A DNA stretch of 64,000 nucleotides from positions 1-64,000 of the forward strand of contig JAWMQP010000005.1 in assembly GCA_033283335.1 (NCBI GenBank), read 5' to 3'. Shown piece after piece: positions 8,686 to 17,227 of this stretch. The notes beneath the pieces are model-generated. The model was not told where the DNA came from. It did not search any database and worked only from the letters and a program-made list of their open reading frames with translations. Numbering within the stretch: the first letter of the stretch is position 1; each line of letters begins with the position of its first letter. This DNA comes from Pseudomaricurvus sp033283335. Lineage in GTDB: Bacteria; Pseudomonadota; Gammaproteobacteria; Pseudomonadales; Cellvibrionaceae. Both the position numbers and the translations under genes were made by a program.

Positions 8686-9828
8686 TTACGCGCCAGCGCG
8701 GGCTTCCATCAGCTCGATAAAGTGATCAAACAGGGGCGCGGCATCGTGCGGACCCGGGCTCGCTTCCGGGTGCCCCTGGAAACTGAAGGCGGGCTTGTCC
8801 GTACGATGGATCCCCTGCAGGGTACCGTCGAACAGGGACTTGTGAGTCACCTTCAGGGTGTCCGGCAGACTGGCCTCATCAGCCGCAAAGCCGTGGTTCT
8901 GGCTGGTGATCATGACCGTGCCGTCTTCCACATTTTGCACCGGGTGGTTGCCGCCGTGGTGGCCGTGGCTCATTTTCACGGTCTTGGCGCCAGACGCCAG
9001 GGCCAACAGCTGGTGCCCCAGGCAGATACCAAATACGGGGATGTCGGTTTCCAGCAATTGCTGGATCGCCTCAATGGCGTAATCACAGGGCTCCGGGTCG
9101 CCGGGACCATTGGACAGGAACACGCCATCCGGGTTCATCGCCAGCACGTCGGCGGCCGGGGTCTTGGCCGGCACGACCACCAAGTCACAGCCACGATCAA
9201 CCAGCATGCGCAGAATATTGCGCTTCACGCCGTAGTCGTAGGCGACGACTTTGAAGCGGAAGCTGTCAGGGCTGACAAAGCCTTTGCCCAACTGCCAGCT
9301 GCCCTCTTGCCAGCTGTAAGTTTCCTGGGTGGTGACCTCTTTGGCCAGATCCAGCCCTTTCAGGCCACCAAACGCCTTGGCGGCTGCCAGTGCCTCTTCC
9401 TCATTCACCGCGCCCGCCATAATGCAGCCGTTCTGCGAGCCTTTATCACGCAGAATACGGGTCAGACGACGGGTATCGATATCGGCGATGCCGAGGATAT
9501 TGCGGGTTTTCAAATATTCATCCAGCGATTGCTGGTTGCGGAAGTTGCTGGCCAGCAGCGGCAGGTCGCGAATCACCAGGCCCGTGGCCCAGATACGATC
9601 GCATTCCTCATCTTCGGAGTTGGTTCCGGTGTTACCAATATGAGGGTAAGTCAGCGTTACAATTTGCTGGGCGTATGAGGGATCGGTCAGTATTTCCTGA
9701 TAACCGGTCATGGCGGTGTTAAACACCACCTCACCGGTGGCCAGTCCATCAGCACCAATGGCGCTGCCGCGAAATACACTACCGTCTTCGAGTACCAGAA
9801 TGGCGGGTCTGAGGGCACCAGTTGTCAA
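8686..9828 (-). CDS. carA: Carbamoyl-phosphate synthase small (glutaminase) subunit
   Basis: Hydrolyses glutamine to supply ammonia to CarB. The 380 residues include the CPSase small-chain N-domain (LVLEDGSVFRGSAIGADG) and a class I glutamine amidotransferase domain with nucleophile Cys269 in FGICLGHQLLAL; the catalytic His-Glu lies in FSFQGHPEASPGP. The start is TTG at 9828, five bases after a strong AGGAGG; no ATG or GTG fits. E. coli carA is also known to start at TTG, so this may be conserved and limit expression. Confidence 0.96.
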   Translation of the reverse strand: MTTGALRPAILVLEDGSVFRGSAIGADGLATGEVVFNTAMTGYQEILTDPSYAQQIVTLTYPHIGNTGTNSEDEECDRIWATGLVIRDLPLLASNFRNQQSLDEYLKTRNILGIADIDTRRLTRILRDKGSQNGCIMAGAVNEEEALAAAKAFGGLKGLDLAKEVTTQETYSWQEGSWQLGKGFVSPDSFRFKVVAYDYGVKRNILRMLVDRGCDLVVVPAKTPAADVLAMNPDGVFLSNGPGDPEPCDYAIEAIQQLLETDIPVFGICLGHQLLALASGAKTVKMSHGHHGGNHPVQNVEDGTVMITSQNHGFAADEASLPDTLKVTHKSLFDGTLQGIHRTDKPAFSFQGHPEASPGPHDAAPLFDHFIELMEARAGA

Positions 9829-10188
9829 GTCAACCTCCTAACATGGTTGGCGTGCAGTTACGACTCCGGGTGTGGGCTGGCGGGGCTCACAAACCCGGGT
9901 GTTACAGTTCATAATTCTATTTCTTTAGACCGAGAGACACTGTCGCGCAGGTTGCACGGCTCAGGCGAATGCGCTGCGCGGATTGTTCGTGTCTGGGATA
10001 GGGATGCCCGGCCTTAAGTTGCAAAAAAGCGAGATGAAACCGTTGCTTCATCTCGCTTTTGTTTGTTCTGCAGTCTAGTCCGCTTCAGCGGCATTGGCCA
10101 AGATCGATCTGAGGCGCGATTGTACGCGATTTACCCCGCCTATGTCCAATTTCACCCCGGCCACCTGAGCCAGGGTGAAACGGAGCGA
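9829..10188. other. carA upstream region and chemoreceptor 3' region
   Basis: This 360-bp gap has no convincing gene. It holds the carA Shine-Dalgarno (AGGAGG, 9834-9839), an AT-rich stretch near 9908-9926 where a carA promoter could lie, the terminator at 10025-10060, and a second hairpin (TTTCACCC 10150-10157 with GGGTGAAA 10173-10180) without a T-run, just after the chemoreceptor stop. No recognisable leader peptide or pyrimidine-responsive site was seen. Confidence 0.5.
10025..10060 (-). terminator. Terminator of the chemoreceptor gene
   Basis: Perfect 14-bp stem AAAAGCGAGATGAA (10025-10038) / TTCATCTCGCTTTT (10047-10060) with an 8-nt loop. On the minus strand it is followed by TTTTTT, on the plus strand by a weaker GTTTGTT, so it could act in both directions. 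It separates the chemoreceptor from carA. Confidence 0.85.
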
Positions 10189-11736
10189 TTAAAGGCGGAA
10201 CTGTCTGACAATGCCTTCCATTTTCGAGGCCATTTCGGCCAGGGAGGCGGTGCTGGAAGCAATTTCCACAGAGCCCTCGGAGGTCTGGCGGGCCACGTCG
10301 GCAATATTGTTCATATTGCGCTCCATCTCCCGGGTAGCGGCACTCTGCTCTTCGGAGGCGCTGGCGATCTGGTTGGTCTTGTCCTTGATGGAGCTGACCC
10401 CCTCCGTAATGGCGTCCAGAGAACGGCTGGCCGCTTCGGCCTGAACCACCGACTCGCTGGCCTGGGAAGTGCCCTTCTGCATCATTTGCACCGCCTCCAG
10501 CGCACCGGTTTGCAGGCGCTCAATCATTTCCTGAATTTCCTGGGTGGAGCTCTGGGTGCGTGACGCCAGGGTGCGAACCTCATCGGCAACCACCGCAAAG
10601 CCACGTCCCTGCTCACCGGCACGAGCTGCCTCAATGGCGGCATTCAGGGCCAGCAGGTTAGTTTGCTCGGCAATCCCACGAATAACATCCAGTACCGAAC
10701 CGATGTTGTCACTCTCCTGCTGCAGACGGTCAATCACTTCTGAAGCGGCATTGATATCCCGGGACAGGCTTTCAATCTGCGCCATGGTGGAGGACACCAC
10801 GCGATTACCTTCCTTGGCTTCAGCGTCGGCCTGTTCGGCATTATCCGCCGTCTGACTGACATTGGAAGCAACATCTTCCACAACCGCCGCCATTTCCCGC
10901 ACCGCGGTGACCACCTGCTGAATTTCCGACTGCTGACTCACCACACCGCGCTCGGTGTCTTTGGCAGTGTCGGACAAACGGGTGGCGCTGTTGTTCAGTT
11001 CGGCCGCAGTCGCTGAGAACTCGGAGATGATGCTGTGCACACGAGCAATAAACGTGTTGAACCAGTGGGCCAGCTGACCCACTTCATCCTGGGAATTCAC
11101 CGGCAAACGACGGGTCAGGTCCCCTTCGCCTTCAGCAATATCACGCAGTGCCTCGACCACGGCATTTATGGGCTTAACGATGGCCGCCTGCACCACAAAC
11201 GAGATAGCGGCTGCCAGCACACTGATCATCAACACGGTCGCCACCGAACTCCAGACCGCCGCACTGATGGCTTCATTCAATTCGTTCAAGTGCACTTTCA
11301 TATAGATTGTGCCCGCCTTGACGCCATCGGCCATAATTGGGGCGAACAGGGTCATGCTGCCGTCGGCAGTCACCACCTGCTTGCTGCCAGCCCGTCGCGG
11401 CAAGCCATCGGGCACATCGCCGGAGGTGGTCTTATTCCCTTTTTCATACCACACAAAAGGCGCGCCACTGTCACCGTAAATGACGGCAGCCTCAACCCGG
11501 TTGCTGTTCTGCAGGGACAGCAAAGTGCCGCCGGCCGACGCGGTATCGCCAAACGCCATGGCGCCTGTGACACTGCCACCCACTACCTGGGCCAGCGTCA
11601 TGGTATCGCGCTCAATGGCCTGCTTGACCCGCCCAACTTCACTGTTGACAGACACCACACTGGAAACAATCACCGCAATCACACTGGTGATGGTGACGCC
11701 CAGCAACACCTTCCATTTTAAAGACAAACTACCCAT
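10189..11736 (-). CDS. Methyl-accepting chemotaxis protein
   Basis: A 515-residue transmembrane chemoreceptor. Order: TM1 (about 9-29), a periplasmic sensor of ~125 residues (contains VIYGDSGAPFVWYEKG, similar to CHASE8-type domains), TM2 (about 157-185), HAMP domain (VKPINAVVEALRDIAEGEGDLTRRL), then a long methylation/signalling coiled coil with the conserved tip around QTNLLALNAAIEAARAGE. It should signal to CheA/CheW at the inner membrane; the ligand cannot be predicted. It is a single-gene unit with its own terminator, lying between carA and dapB, which are usually adjacent in pseudomonads, so it looks like an insertion into a conserved block. Confidence 0.95.
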   Translation of the reverse strand: MGSLSLKWKVLLGVTITSVIAVIVSSVVSVNSEVGRVKQAIERDTMTLAQVVGGSVTGAMAFGDTASAGGTLLSLQNSNRVEAAVIYGDSGAPFVWYEKGNKTTSGDVPDGLPRRAGSKQVVTADGSMTLFAPIMADGVKAGTIYMKVHLNELNEAISAAVWSSVATVLMISVLAAAISFVVQAAIVKPINAVVEALRDIAEGEGDLTRRLPVNSQDEVGQLAHWFNTFIARVHSIISEFSATAAELNNSATRLSDTAKDTERGVVSQQSEIQQVVTAVREMAAVVEDVASNVSQTADNAEQADAEAKEGNRVVSSTMAQIESLSRDINAASEVIDRLQQESDNIGSVLDVIRGIAEQTNLLALNAAIEAARAGEQGRGFAVVADEVRTLASRTQSSTQEIQEMIERLQTGALEAVQMMQKGTSQASESVVQAEAASRSLDAITEGVSSIKDKTNQIASASEEQSAATREMERNMNNIADVARQTSEGSVEIASSTASLAEMASKMEGIVRQFRL

Positions 11737-12076
11737 AGCAATTCCAACCTGGTAAACGATTCAAGACTTGGTCCCACGGGGACAACCCGCACCCTTCTTC
11801 GTATTTCATTACCAAGGTTATCGCGCAAAGCTGGCAGATCTTTAGTGGTAATCCTGCGGATTTCGCGGGATTCGGAAGATAATTTGCGGATTTCTTCAGG
11901 TTTTCAGTGAAACTGAACCCAAACCAGCTCAACAAAGCAAACTGGTCCCTAAATTAAGAGGAGGTTAACACTGTTAGGAGGAGAGCCTGAAAAAGGCAAA
12001 GGTAGCGCCCCAATGACGCAGGCGCAGCGGACGCTGCGCCTTGAGGGAGTGCCAGTCCATTAACTGGCCAGGCAGC
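11737..12076. other. Intergenic region between the chemoreceptor and dapB
   Basis: These 340 bp should hold the chemoreceptor promoter and the dapB 3' end. A perfect hairpin GGCGCAGC/GCTGCGCC lies near 12019-12040, just past dapB, without a following T-run. No gene with a good start or family match is seen, and no riboswitch was recognised. Confidence 0.4.
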
Positions 12077-12877
12077 TTAGAGCCCCAGCACGTCCTGCAT
12101 ACTGTAGAGACCTGCCGGTTGCTGAGCCAGCCAGCCGGCGGCGCGCACGGCGCCACGGGCAAACGACATGCGACTTGAAGCTTTGTGAGTAATCTCAACC
12201 CGCTCACCCTCGGCCATAAACATCACCGTGTGATCGCCCACCACATCGCCACCGCGCACGGTCGCAAAACCAATGGTTTCGCGCTGGCGGGCACCGGTCT
12301 GGCCCTCGCGCCCGTAAACCGCCACCTCACGCAGATTCCGATTCACCCCTTCGGCCACCGCTTCACCCATCGCCAGGGCAGTCCCGGAAGGTGCGTCCAC
12401 CTTGTGACGGTGGTGCGCTTCATAGATTTCGATGTCGTAATCGTCACCGAGGATTTCAGCGGCCTGCTTCAGCAGCTTCAAGGTGACATTGACCCCAGTG
12501 CTGAAATTGGCCGCCTTGCACAGCGCCGTCTGCGCCTGATAGGCCAGCAGGTCCTGCTCCTCTTCAGGCGTAAAACCGGTGGTGCCAATCACCAGCTTTT
12601 TGCCGGCCGCTGCACAAGCCTTGGCGTTGGCCAGTGTGGCCGCCGGTGCGGTGAAATCGATCAACACATCAAAGTCATTAATCACGTCATTGATGTTGCC
12701 CGCGATCATTACGCCATTTTTGCCCAAGCCCGCCAACTCGCCGGCATCAGCCCCAACCAGGGAACTGTCAGGACGCTCCAGCGCCACCGTCAAGGTAGCG
12801 CCATCTGCCAACGCCACGGCCTCAATCAGGGTTTTGCCCATTCGCCCGGCGGCGCCGGTCACTGCAATACGTACCAT
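12077..12877 (-). CDS. dapB: 4-hydroxy-tetrahydrodipicolinate reductase
   Basis: NAD(P)H-dependent step of the diaminopimelate/lysine pathway, in the cytosol. The 266 residues show the nucleotide-binding GAAGRMG (8-14), IDFTAP (73-78), GTTGF (98-102), and the catalytic/substrate motif AHHRHKVDAPSGTA with His155-His156 and Lys159. Length is normal. It follows dnaJ by 15 bp on the same strand and may be co-transcribed with the chaperone genes. Confidence 0.97.
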   Translation of the reverse strand: MVRIAVTGAAGRMGKTLIEAVALADGATLTVALERPDSSLVGADAGELAGLGKNGVMIAGNINDVINDFDVLIDFTAPAATLANAKACAAAGKKLVIGTTGFTPEEEQDLLAYQAQTALCKAANFSTGVNVTLKLLKQAAEILGDDYDIEIYEAHHRHKVDAPSGTALAMGEAVAEGVNRNLREVAVYGREGQTGARQRETIGFATVRGGDVVGDHTVMFMAEGERVEITHKASSRMSFARGAVRAAGWLAQQPAGLYSMQDVLGL

Positions 12878-12892
12878 GGAATGTTCCCGAAA

Positions 12893-14023
12893 TTAAATTT
12901 TCATGTCGCCGAAGAAATTTTTCATGCCATCAAACCAGCTCTTCTGGCGCGGTGAGTTTTTATCCCCCTCCATGGATTCCTTCAGCTGCTTGAGCAACTC
13001 TTTCTGCTTGTGGCTGAGGTTCACCGGAGTTTCCACGGTCACCCGGCACAACAGGTCACCAGGGTTGCCACCCCGCAACGACACCACGCCCTTGCCGCGC
13101 AAGCGGAACAGCTTGCCGGTCTGGGTCTCGGCGGGTACTTTCAGCTTTACCCGGCCATCGAGTGTGGGCACATCCAACTCACCACCCAGGGCCGCATCCA
13201 CAAAACTGATGGGCACCTCGCAATAGAGGTTTTTACCGTCGCGCTGGAAGATGTCGTGTTCGCGAATCGACACCTGCACATACAGATCCCCTGGCGGTCC
13301 TCCATCAACACCCGCTTCGCCTTCACCGGAAAGACGGATGCGCGCACCGGTATCCACACCGGCCGGCACTTTTACCGACAGGGTCTTGGTTTCTTCTACC
13401 CGACCCTGACCGTGACAGTCGCCACAGGGGTCGGAGATGATCGAGCCCTTGCCGCGACAATTGGGGCAGGTTTGCTGCACGGAGAAAAAGCCCTGCTGCA
13501 TGCGCACCTGACCCACACCACCACAGGTGGTACAGGACACAGGTTTGGTGCCGGCTTTGGCGCCCGAGCCGTCACAGGTTTTACAGGACACCAACGTCGG
13601 CACACGAATTTTCACCGAGGTGCCGCGCACCGCTTCTTCCAGGTCCAGCTCCAGGGTGTATCGAAGGTCCGACCCGCGCGCAGGACCGCCGCGACCGCGA
13701 CCACCTCCACCGCCGAAAATATCGCCGAACACATCACCAAAAATGTCACTAAAACTGCCACCGCCGAAGCCGCCGCCGCCAAAGCCCCCACCCTGTGAGT
13801 CCACACCGGCATGGCCAAACTGATCGTAGGCGGCCCGCTTCTGGGAATCAGACAGTACTTCGTAGGCCTCACTGGCCTCCTTGAACTTTTCTTCAGCGCT
13901 TTTATCGTCGGGGTTGCGATCCGGATGGTACTTCATCGCCACCCGGCGATAGGCTTTTTTCAGATCTTTCTCGGAGACATCGCGCTCGACGCCGAGGACT
14001 TCGTAATAATCACGCTTGGACAT
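12893..14023 (-). CDS. dnaJ: Chaperone DnaJ (Hsp40)
   Basis: Delivers unfolded clients to DnaK and stimulates its ATPase. The 376 residues contain a J domain with HPD at 33-35, a Gly/Phe-rich region (about 75-110, FGGGGFGGGSFSDIFGDVFG), a zinc-finger domain with four CxxCxGxG motifs (CKTCDGSG, CTTCGGVG, CPNCRGKG, CGDCHGQG) and the C-terminal substrate-binding domain. Downstream of dnaK with a 193-bp gap, so it may be transcribed by read-through from the dnaK heat-shock promoter. Confidence 0.98.
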   Translation of the reverse strand: MSKRDYYEVLGVERDVSEKDLKKAYRRVAMKYHPDRNPDDKSAEEKFKEASEAYEVLSDSQKRAAYDQFGHAGVDSQGGGFGGGGFGGGSFSDIFGDVFGDIFGGGGGRGRGGPARGSDLRYTLELDLEEAVRGTSVKIRVPTLVSCKTCDGSGAKAGTKPVSCTTCGGVGQVRMQQGFFSVQQTCPNCRGKGSIISDPCGDCHGQGRVEETKTLSVKVPAGVDTGARIRLSGEGEAGVDGGPPGDLYVQVSIREHDIFQRDGKNLYCEVPISFVDAALGGELDVPTLDGRVKLKVPAETQTGKLFRLRGKGVVSLRGGNPGDLLCRVTVETPVNLSHKQKELLKQLKESMEGDKNSPRQKSWFDGMKNFFGDMKI

Positions 14024-14202
14024 AGGGTTGATACTTTAACTTGGTGGTTGTTAAGGGGTAATGCTTGTAGTTGCGCTTAACTACTTGTAGTTACGTGTAA
14101 GTAGCTGCGCTGCAGTTTCGGACTGCCCAGACGCCAGACGGGAGACGAAGGCGCCGTGCCTTGTGACACACGCCCCACGCCTCCCGTTGCGCTTCAGGCA
14201 GC

Positions 14203-14218
14203 AAGCCCCGAAGGGCTT
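14203..14218 (-). terminator. Short hairpin after dnaK (possible attenuator)
   Basis: AAGCCC (14203-14208) pairs with GGGCTT (14213-14218) and overlaps the dnaK stop. There is no T-run, so it would at most be a partial terminator or an RNA-stability hairpin in the 193-bp dnaK-dnaJ gap. Confidence 0.35.
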
Positions 14219-16145
14219 ACTTGTTGTCGTCTTTAACTTCTTCGAACTCGGCGTCAACCACACCGTCATCGGCGTCGCTGCTACCGGCGTCAGAGGCGTT
14301 CGCGCCAGCCGCTTCAGCCTGGGCAGCCTGCTCAGCGTAGAGCTTCTGCGCCAGGGAGCTGGAGGCTTCGGTCAGCTTGGTGGTTGCCGCTTCCATGGCC
14401 GCCTTGTCGTCGCCCTTAACAGCCTCATCGGCCTCTTTCAGAGCGGCTTCAATGGCCGACTTCTCTTCCTCGGTCGCCTTGTCGCCGGCCTCTTCCAGAG
14501 TCTTGCGAGTGGCACTGATCAAACCATCCAGGCCATTGCGGGCAGACACCAGCTCTTCGAACTTCTTATCCGCTTCGGCATTGGCCTCAGCGTCCTGAAC
14601 CATCTTGTCGATCTCATCATCACTCAGGCCGGAAGAGGCTTTAATGACGATGGACTGCTCTTTGCCCGTGGCCTTGTCTTTGGCGCCCACGTGCAGAATA
14701 CCGTTGGCATCAATGTCGAAAGTCACTTCAATCTGTGGCATGCCGCGAGGCGCCGGCGGAATATCGGCCAGGTCAAAGCGACCCAGAGACTTGTTCGAAG
14801 CCGCCTGCTTACGCTCACCCTGCACCACGTGAATGGTTACCGCAGTCTGGTTGTCATCCGCGGTCGAGAACACCTGCGACTTCTTGGTCGGAATGGTGGT
14901 GTTTTTCTCGATCAGCGGTGTGGCAACGCCACCCATGGTTTCGATACCCAGGGTCAGCGGGGTCACATCCAGCAGCAGCACGTCTTTTACATCACCGGAC
15001 AGGACCGCCCCCTGAATCGCGGCACCCATAGCCACGGCTTCGTCGGGGTTCACGTCACGGCGCGCTTCCTTACCGAAGAACTCAGCCACTTTCGCCTGCA
15101 CCATGGGCATACGGGTTTGACCACCCACCAGAATCACGTCGTCGATATCGCTGACGGACAGGTCGGCATCCTCAATCGCCTGCTTCACAGGCGCCATGGA
15201 ACGGGTGACCAGCTCTTCCACCAGGGATTCCAGCTTGGCGCGGGTCAGCTTGACCACCAAGTGCTTGGGTCCGGTCGCATCAGCAGTAATATAAGGCAGG
15301 TTCACCTCGGTCTGCTGGGAGCTGGACAGCTCGATCTTGGCCTTCTCGGCCGCTTCTTTCAAACGCTGCAGAGCCAGCGGATCGTTGTGCAGATCAATGC
15401 CGTTCTCTTTCTTGAACTCGGCCGCCAGGTACTCGATCAGGCGCAGGTCAAAGTCTTCACCACCGAGGAAGGTGTCACCGTTGGTGGCCAGTACTTCAAA
15501 CTGGTGCTCGCCATCAACGTCAGCGATCTCGATGATAGAGATATCAAATGTACCACCACCCAGGTCGTATACCGCAATGGTGTGATCGCCTTTGGCCTTG
15601 TCCATGCCGTAAGCCAGGGCCGCAGCGGTTGGCTCGTTGATGATACGCTTGACGTCCAGACCGGCAATCTTACCGGCATCCTTGGTCGCCTGACGCTGGG
15701 AGTCGTTAAAGTAAGCCGGTACGGTAATCACCGCCTCGGTCACTTTCTCGCCCAGGTAATCTTCGGCAGTTTTCTTCATCTTTTTCAGCACTTCGGCGGA
15801 AATTTGCGGCGGCGCCTTGCGATCGCCCTTGGCTTCCACCCAGGCATCACCATTGTCGGCCTCAACAATTTTGTAAGGCACCATGGAGATGTCTTTCTGC
15901 ACCACGTCGTCTTTAAACTTGCGACCAATCAGACGCTTGACCGCAAACAGGGTGTTTTGCGGGTTGGTGACCGACTGGCGCTTGGCACTCTGACCCACCA
16001 GGATTTCGTCATCGTTGGTAAACGCGACGATGGAGGGGGTAGTGCGATCGCCTTCGGCGTTTTCAATTACCTTGGCTTTATCGCCTTCCAGTACGGATAC
16101 ACAGGAGTTGGTTGTACCCAGGTCAATACCAATAATTTTGCCCAT
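14217..16145 (-). CDS. dnaK: Chaperone DnaK (Hsp70)
   Basis: ATP-dependent folding chaperone. The 642 residues begin MGKIIGIDLGTTNSCVSV (phosphate 1 loop), with AYFNDSQRQATKDAG, the second phosphate motif VYDLGGGTFDISI, the linker VLLLDVTPLTLGIETMGG, and an Ala/Glu-rich C-terminal lid ending in an acidic EEVKDD tail. Length matches the family. It lies 274 bp after grpE, and a sigma-32-like promoter is visible in that gap. A 667-codon open frame on the opposite strand is the antisense shadow often seen opposite dnaK. Confidence 0.99.
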   Translation of the reverse strand: MGKIIGIDLGTTNSCVSVLEGDKAKVIENAEGDRTTPSIVAFTNDDEILVGQSAKRQSVTNPQNTLFAVKRLIGRKFKDDVVQKDISMVPYKIVEADNGDAWVEAKGDRKAPPQISAEVLKKMKKTAEDYLGEKVTEAVITVPAYFNDSQRQATKDAGKIAGLDVKRIINEPTAAALAYGMDKAKGDHTIAVYDLGGGTFDISIIEIADVDGEHQFEVLATNGDTFLGGEDFDLRLIEYLAAEFKKENGIDLHNDPLALQRLKEAAEKAKIELSSSQQTEVNLPYITADATGPKHLVVKLTRAKLESLVEELVTRSMAPVKQAIEDADLSVSDIDDVILVGGQTRMPMVQAKVAEFFGKEARRDVNPDEAVAMGAAIQGAVLSGDVKDVLLLDVTPLTLGIETMGGVATPLIEKNTTIPTKKSQVFSTADDNQTAVTIHVVQGERKQAASNKSLGRFDLADIPPAPRGMPQIEVTFDIDANGILHVGAKDKATGKEQSIVIKASSGLSDDEIDKMVQDAEANAEADKKFEELVSARNGLDGLISATRKTLEEAGDKATEEEKSAIEAALKEADEAVKGDDKAAMEAATTKLTEASSSLAQKLYAEQAAQAEAAGANASDAGSSDADDGVVDAEFEEVKDDNK

Positions 16146-16318
16146 TTCGATAATCTCCGAAAATGATACTTTTTAACTGTTTGCGAACGCCTGATTCGAT
16201 CTCAGGCACACTGTTTCGGACGCTTGTCTGGTCGATTAGCCGCAAGCCGTTTCCTTGACCGCGGTCTGCAAGCGTGAGGGTCAGCCTTGCTGCCCCTTTT
16301 TTAAACCGGTTGATTGCT

Positions 16319-16346
16319 ATATTGGCGCTGTCGATCCTATTTCAAC
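16319..16346 (-). promoter_or_regulatory. Candidate sigma-32 promoter of dnaK
   Basis: On the minus strand, GTTGAAA (16346-16340) and CCAATAT (16325-16319) are separated by 14 bp, close to the heat-shock consensus CTTGAAA-N11-16-CCCCATNT. It would start transcription about 165 bp upstream of the dnaK ATG. One mismatch in the -35 and two in the -10. Confidence 0.55.
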
Positions 16347-16419
16347 CCTGTCAACCAGATTTTTCTTAACTTTTCATGAAGGCCCGCTTTATGGAGCCCG
16401 GCCCTTATGGAGCCTGGCC

Positions 16420-17004
16420 TTATGGAGCCTTAGCTACCACAACCATGGCCGGACGCACCAGCCGACCGTGCAGGGTGTAGCCCTTCTGGAACACATTGAT
16501 CACGGTGTTGGGCTCGGCATCCGGGCTTTCCACCATCGACATGGCCTGGTGCAGCTGCGGGTCAAACGGCTCGCCCACCGGATTCACTGCCTCAATTTTG
16601 TGACGGGTGAGGGTGTCCTGAAACGACTTGAGCGTCAATTCAATCCCTTCCACCACCGGCTTCAGCGATTCGTCGTCCACATTCATGGCGTCCAGCGCCC
16701 GCTCCAGGTTGTCTATCACTGGCAACAGGTCGTTAACCAGCTTCTCCTGACCAAATTTATGGGCCTTTTCGACGTCCTGCTCGGCACGCCGACGGGCATT
16801 TTGTACATCAGCCTGTGCCCGCAGCACCTGCTCTCTGGCATCAGACAGCTGCTGGGTCAAACTTTCGATTTCAGCCTGCACCGCATCGACGGTTTGTGGG
16901 GCATCGGCCTCTTCCGGCTGTTGCTCCACCTGACCTGATTCTGCAGCCTGGGCGGCAATCTCTTCCACTTCGGGGGATGTTTGCTGTTCGTCTGACACGC
17001 TCAA
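16420..17004 (-). CDS. grpE: Nucleotide exchange factor GrpE
   Basis: Releases ADP from DnaK. The 194 residues have an acidic/Gln-rich N-terminus, a long coiled coil (about 38-95), and the C-terminal beta domain with the family signature LTRHKIEAVNPVGEPFDPQLHQAM and NVFQKGYTLHGRLVRPAMVVVAK. It heads the grpE-dnaK-dnaJ heat-shock cluster and has a good sigma-32 promoter upstream. Confidence 0.97.
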   Translation of the reverse strand: MSVSDEQQTSPEVEEIAAQAAESGQVEQQPEEADAPQTVDAVQAEIESLTQQLSDAREQVLRAQADVQNARRRAEQDVEKAHKFGQEKLVNDLLPVIDNLERALDAMNVDDESLKPVVEGIELTLKSFQDTLTRHKIEAVNPVGEPFDPQLHQAMSMVESPDAEPNTVINVFQKGYTLHGRLVRPAMVVVAKAP

Positions 17005-17105
17005 CTCCGTCTTAATTCTTAATTGCTGATAACTACTTGATTACTGATAACCACGGATTTCCGCCCGCACCGTCAGCGCGGACAGCCTACTGCTTGCTGG
17101 CAGAT

Positions 17106-17131
17106 ATGGGGCCGGTGGTGAATGTTTCAAG
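17106..17131 (-). promoter_or_regulatory. Sigma-32 heat-shock promoter of grpE
   Basis: The minus strand reads CTTGAA (17131-17126), then 14 bp, then CCCCAT (17111-17106). Both boxes match the core heat-shock consensus exactly. The predicted start is about 90-95 bp upstream of the grpE ATG at 17004. Confidence 0.8.
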
Positions 17132-17190
17132 GGCCCAAATCGAAAGTTTCCCGCTGCACAGCCGGAGGAATTGCCAGACCCGAAAAACCA

Positions 17191-17206
17191 CTGTATAAAT
17201 ACACAG
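17191..17206. promoter_or_regulatory. LexA (SOS) box of recN
   Basis: CTGTATAAATACACAG matches the gammaproteobacterial LexA consensus CTGT-N8-ACAG with an AT-rich centre that can double as a -10 element. It ends 21 bp before the recN ATG, where repressor binding would block the promoter. recN is a known strongly SOS-induced gene. Confidence 0.85.
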
Positions 17207-17227
17207 ACCATTAACAGGAGCTTGGCT

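Noticed and set aside
9829..10020. A regulatory leader peptide or riboswitch before carA
   Set aside because: No short frame with a ribosome-binding site and no recognisable RNA structure was found.
10063..10563. A 166-codon plus-strand frame
   Set aside because: Shadow of the chemoreceptor's C-terminus on the other strand.
11729..11935. A 68-codon minus-strand frame before the chemoreceptor
   Set aside because: It overlaps the chemoreceptor start and shows no family or start signal.
14163..16166. A 667-codon open frame on the plus strand opposite dnaK
   Set aside because: Long antisense frames opposite dnaK are a codon-usage effect. It has no family match, and dnaK is certain.
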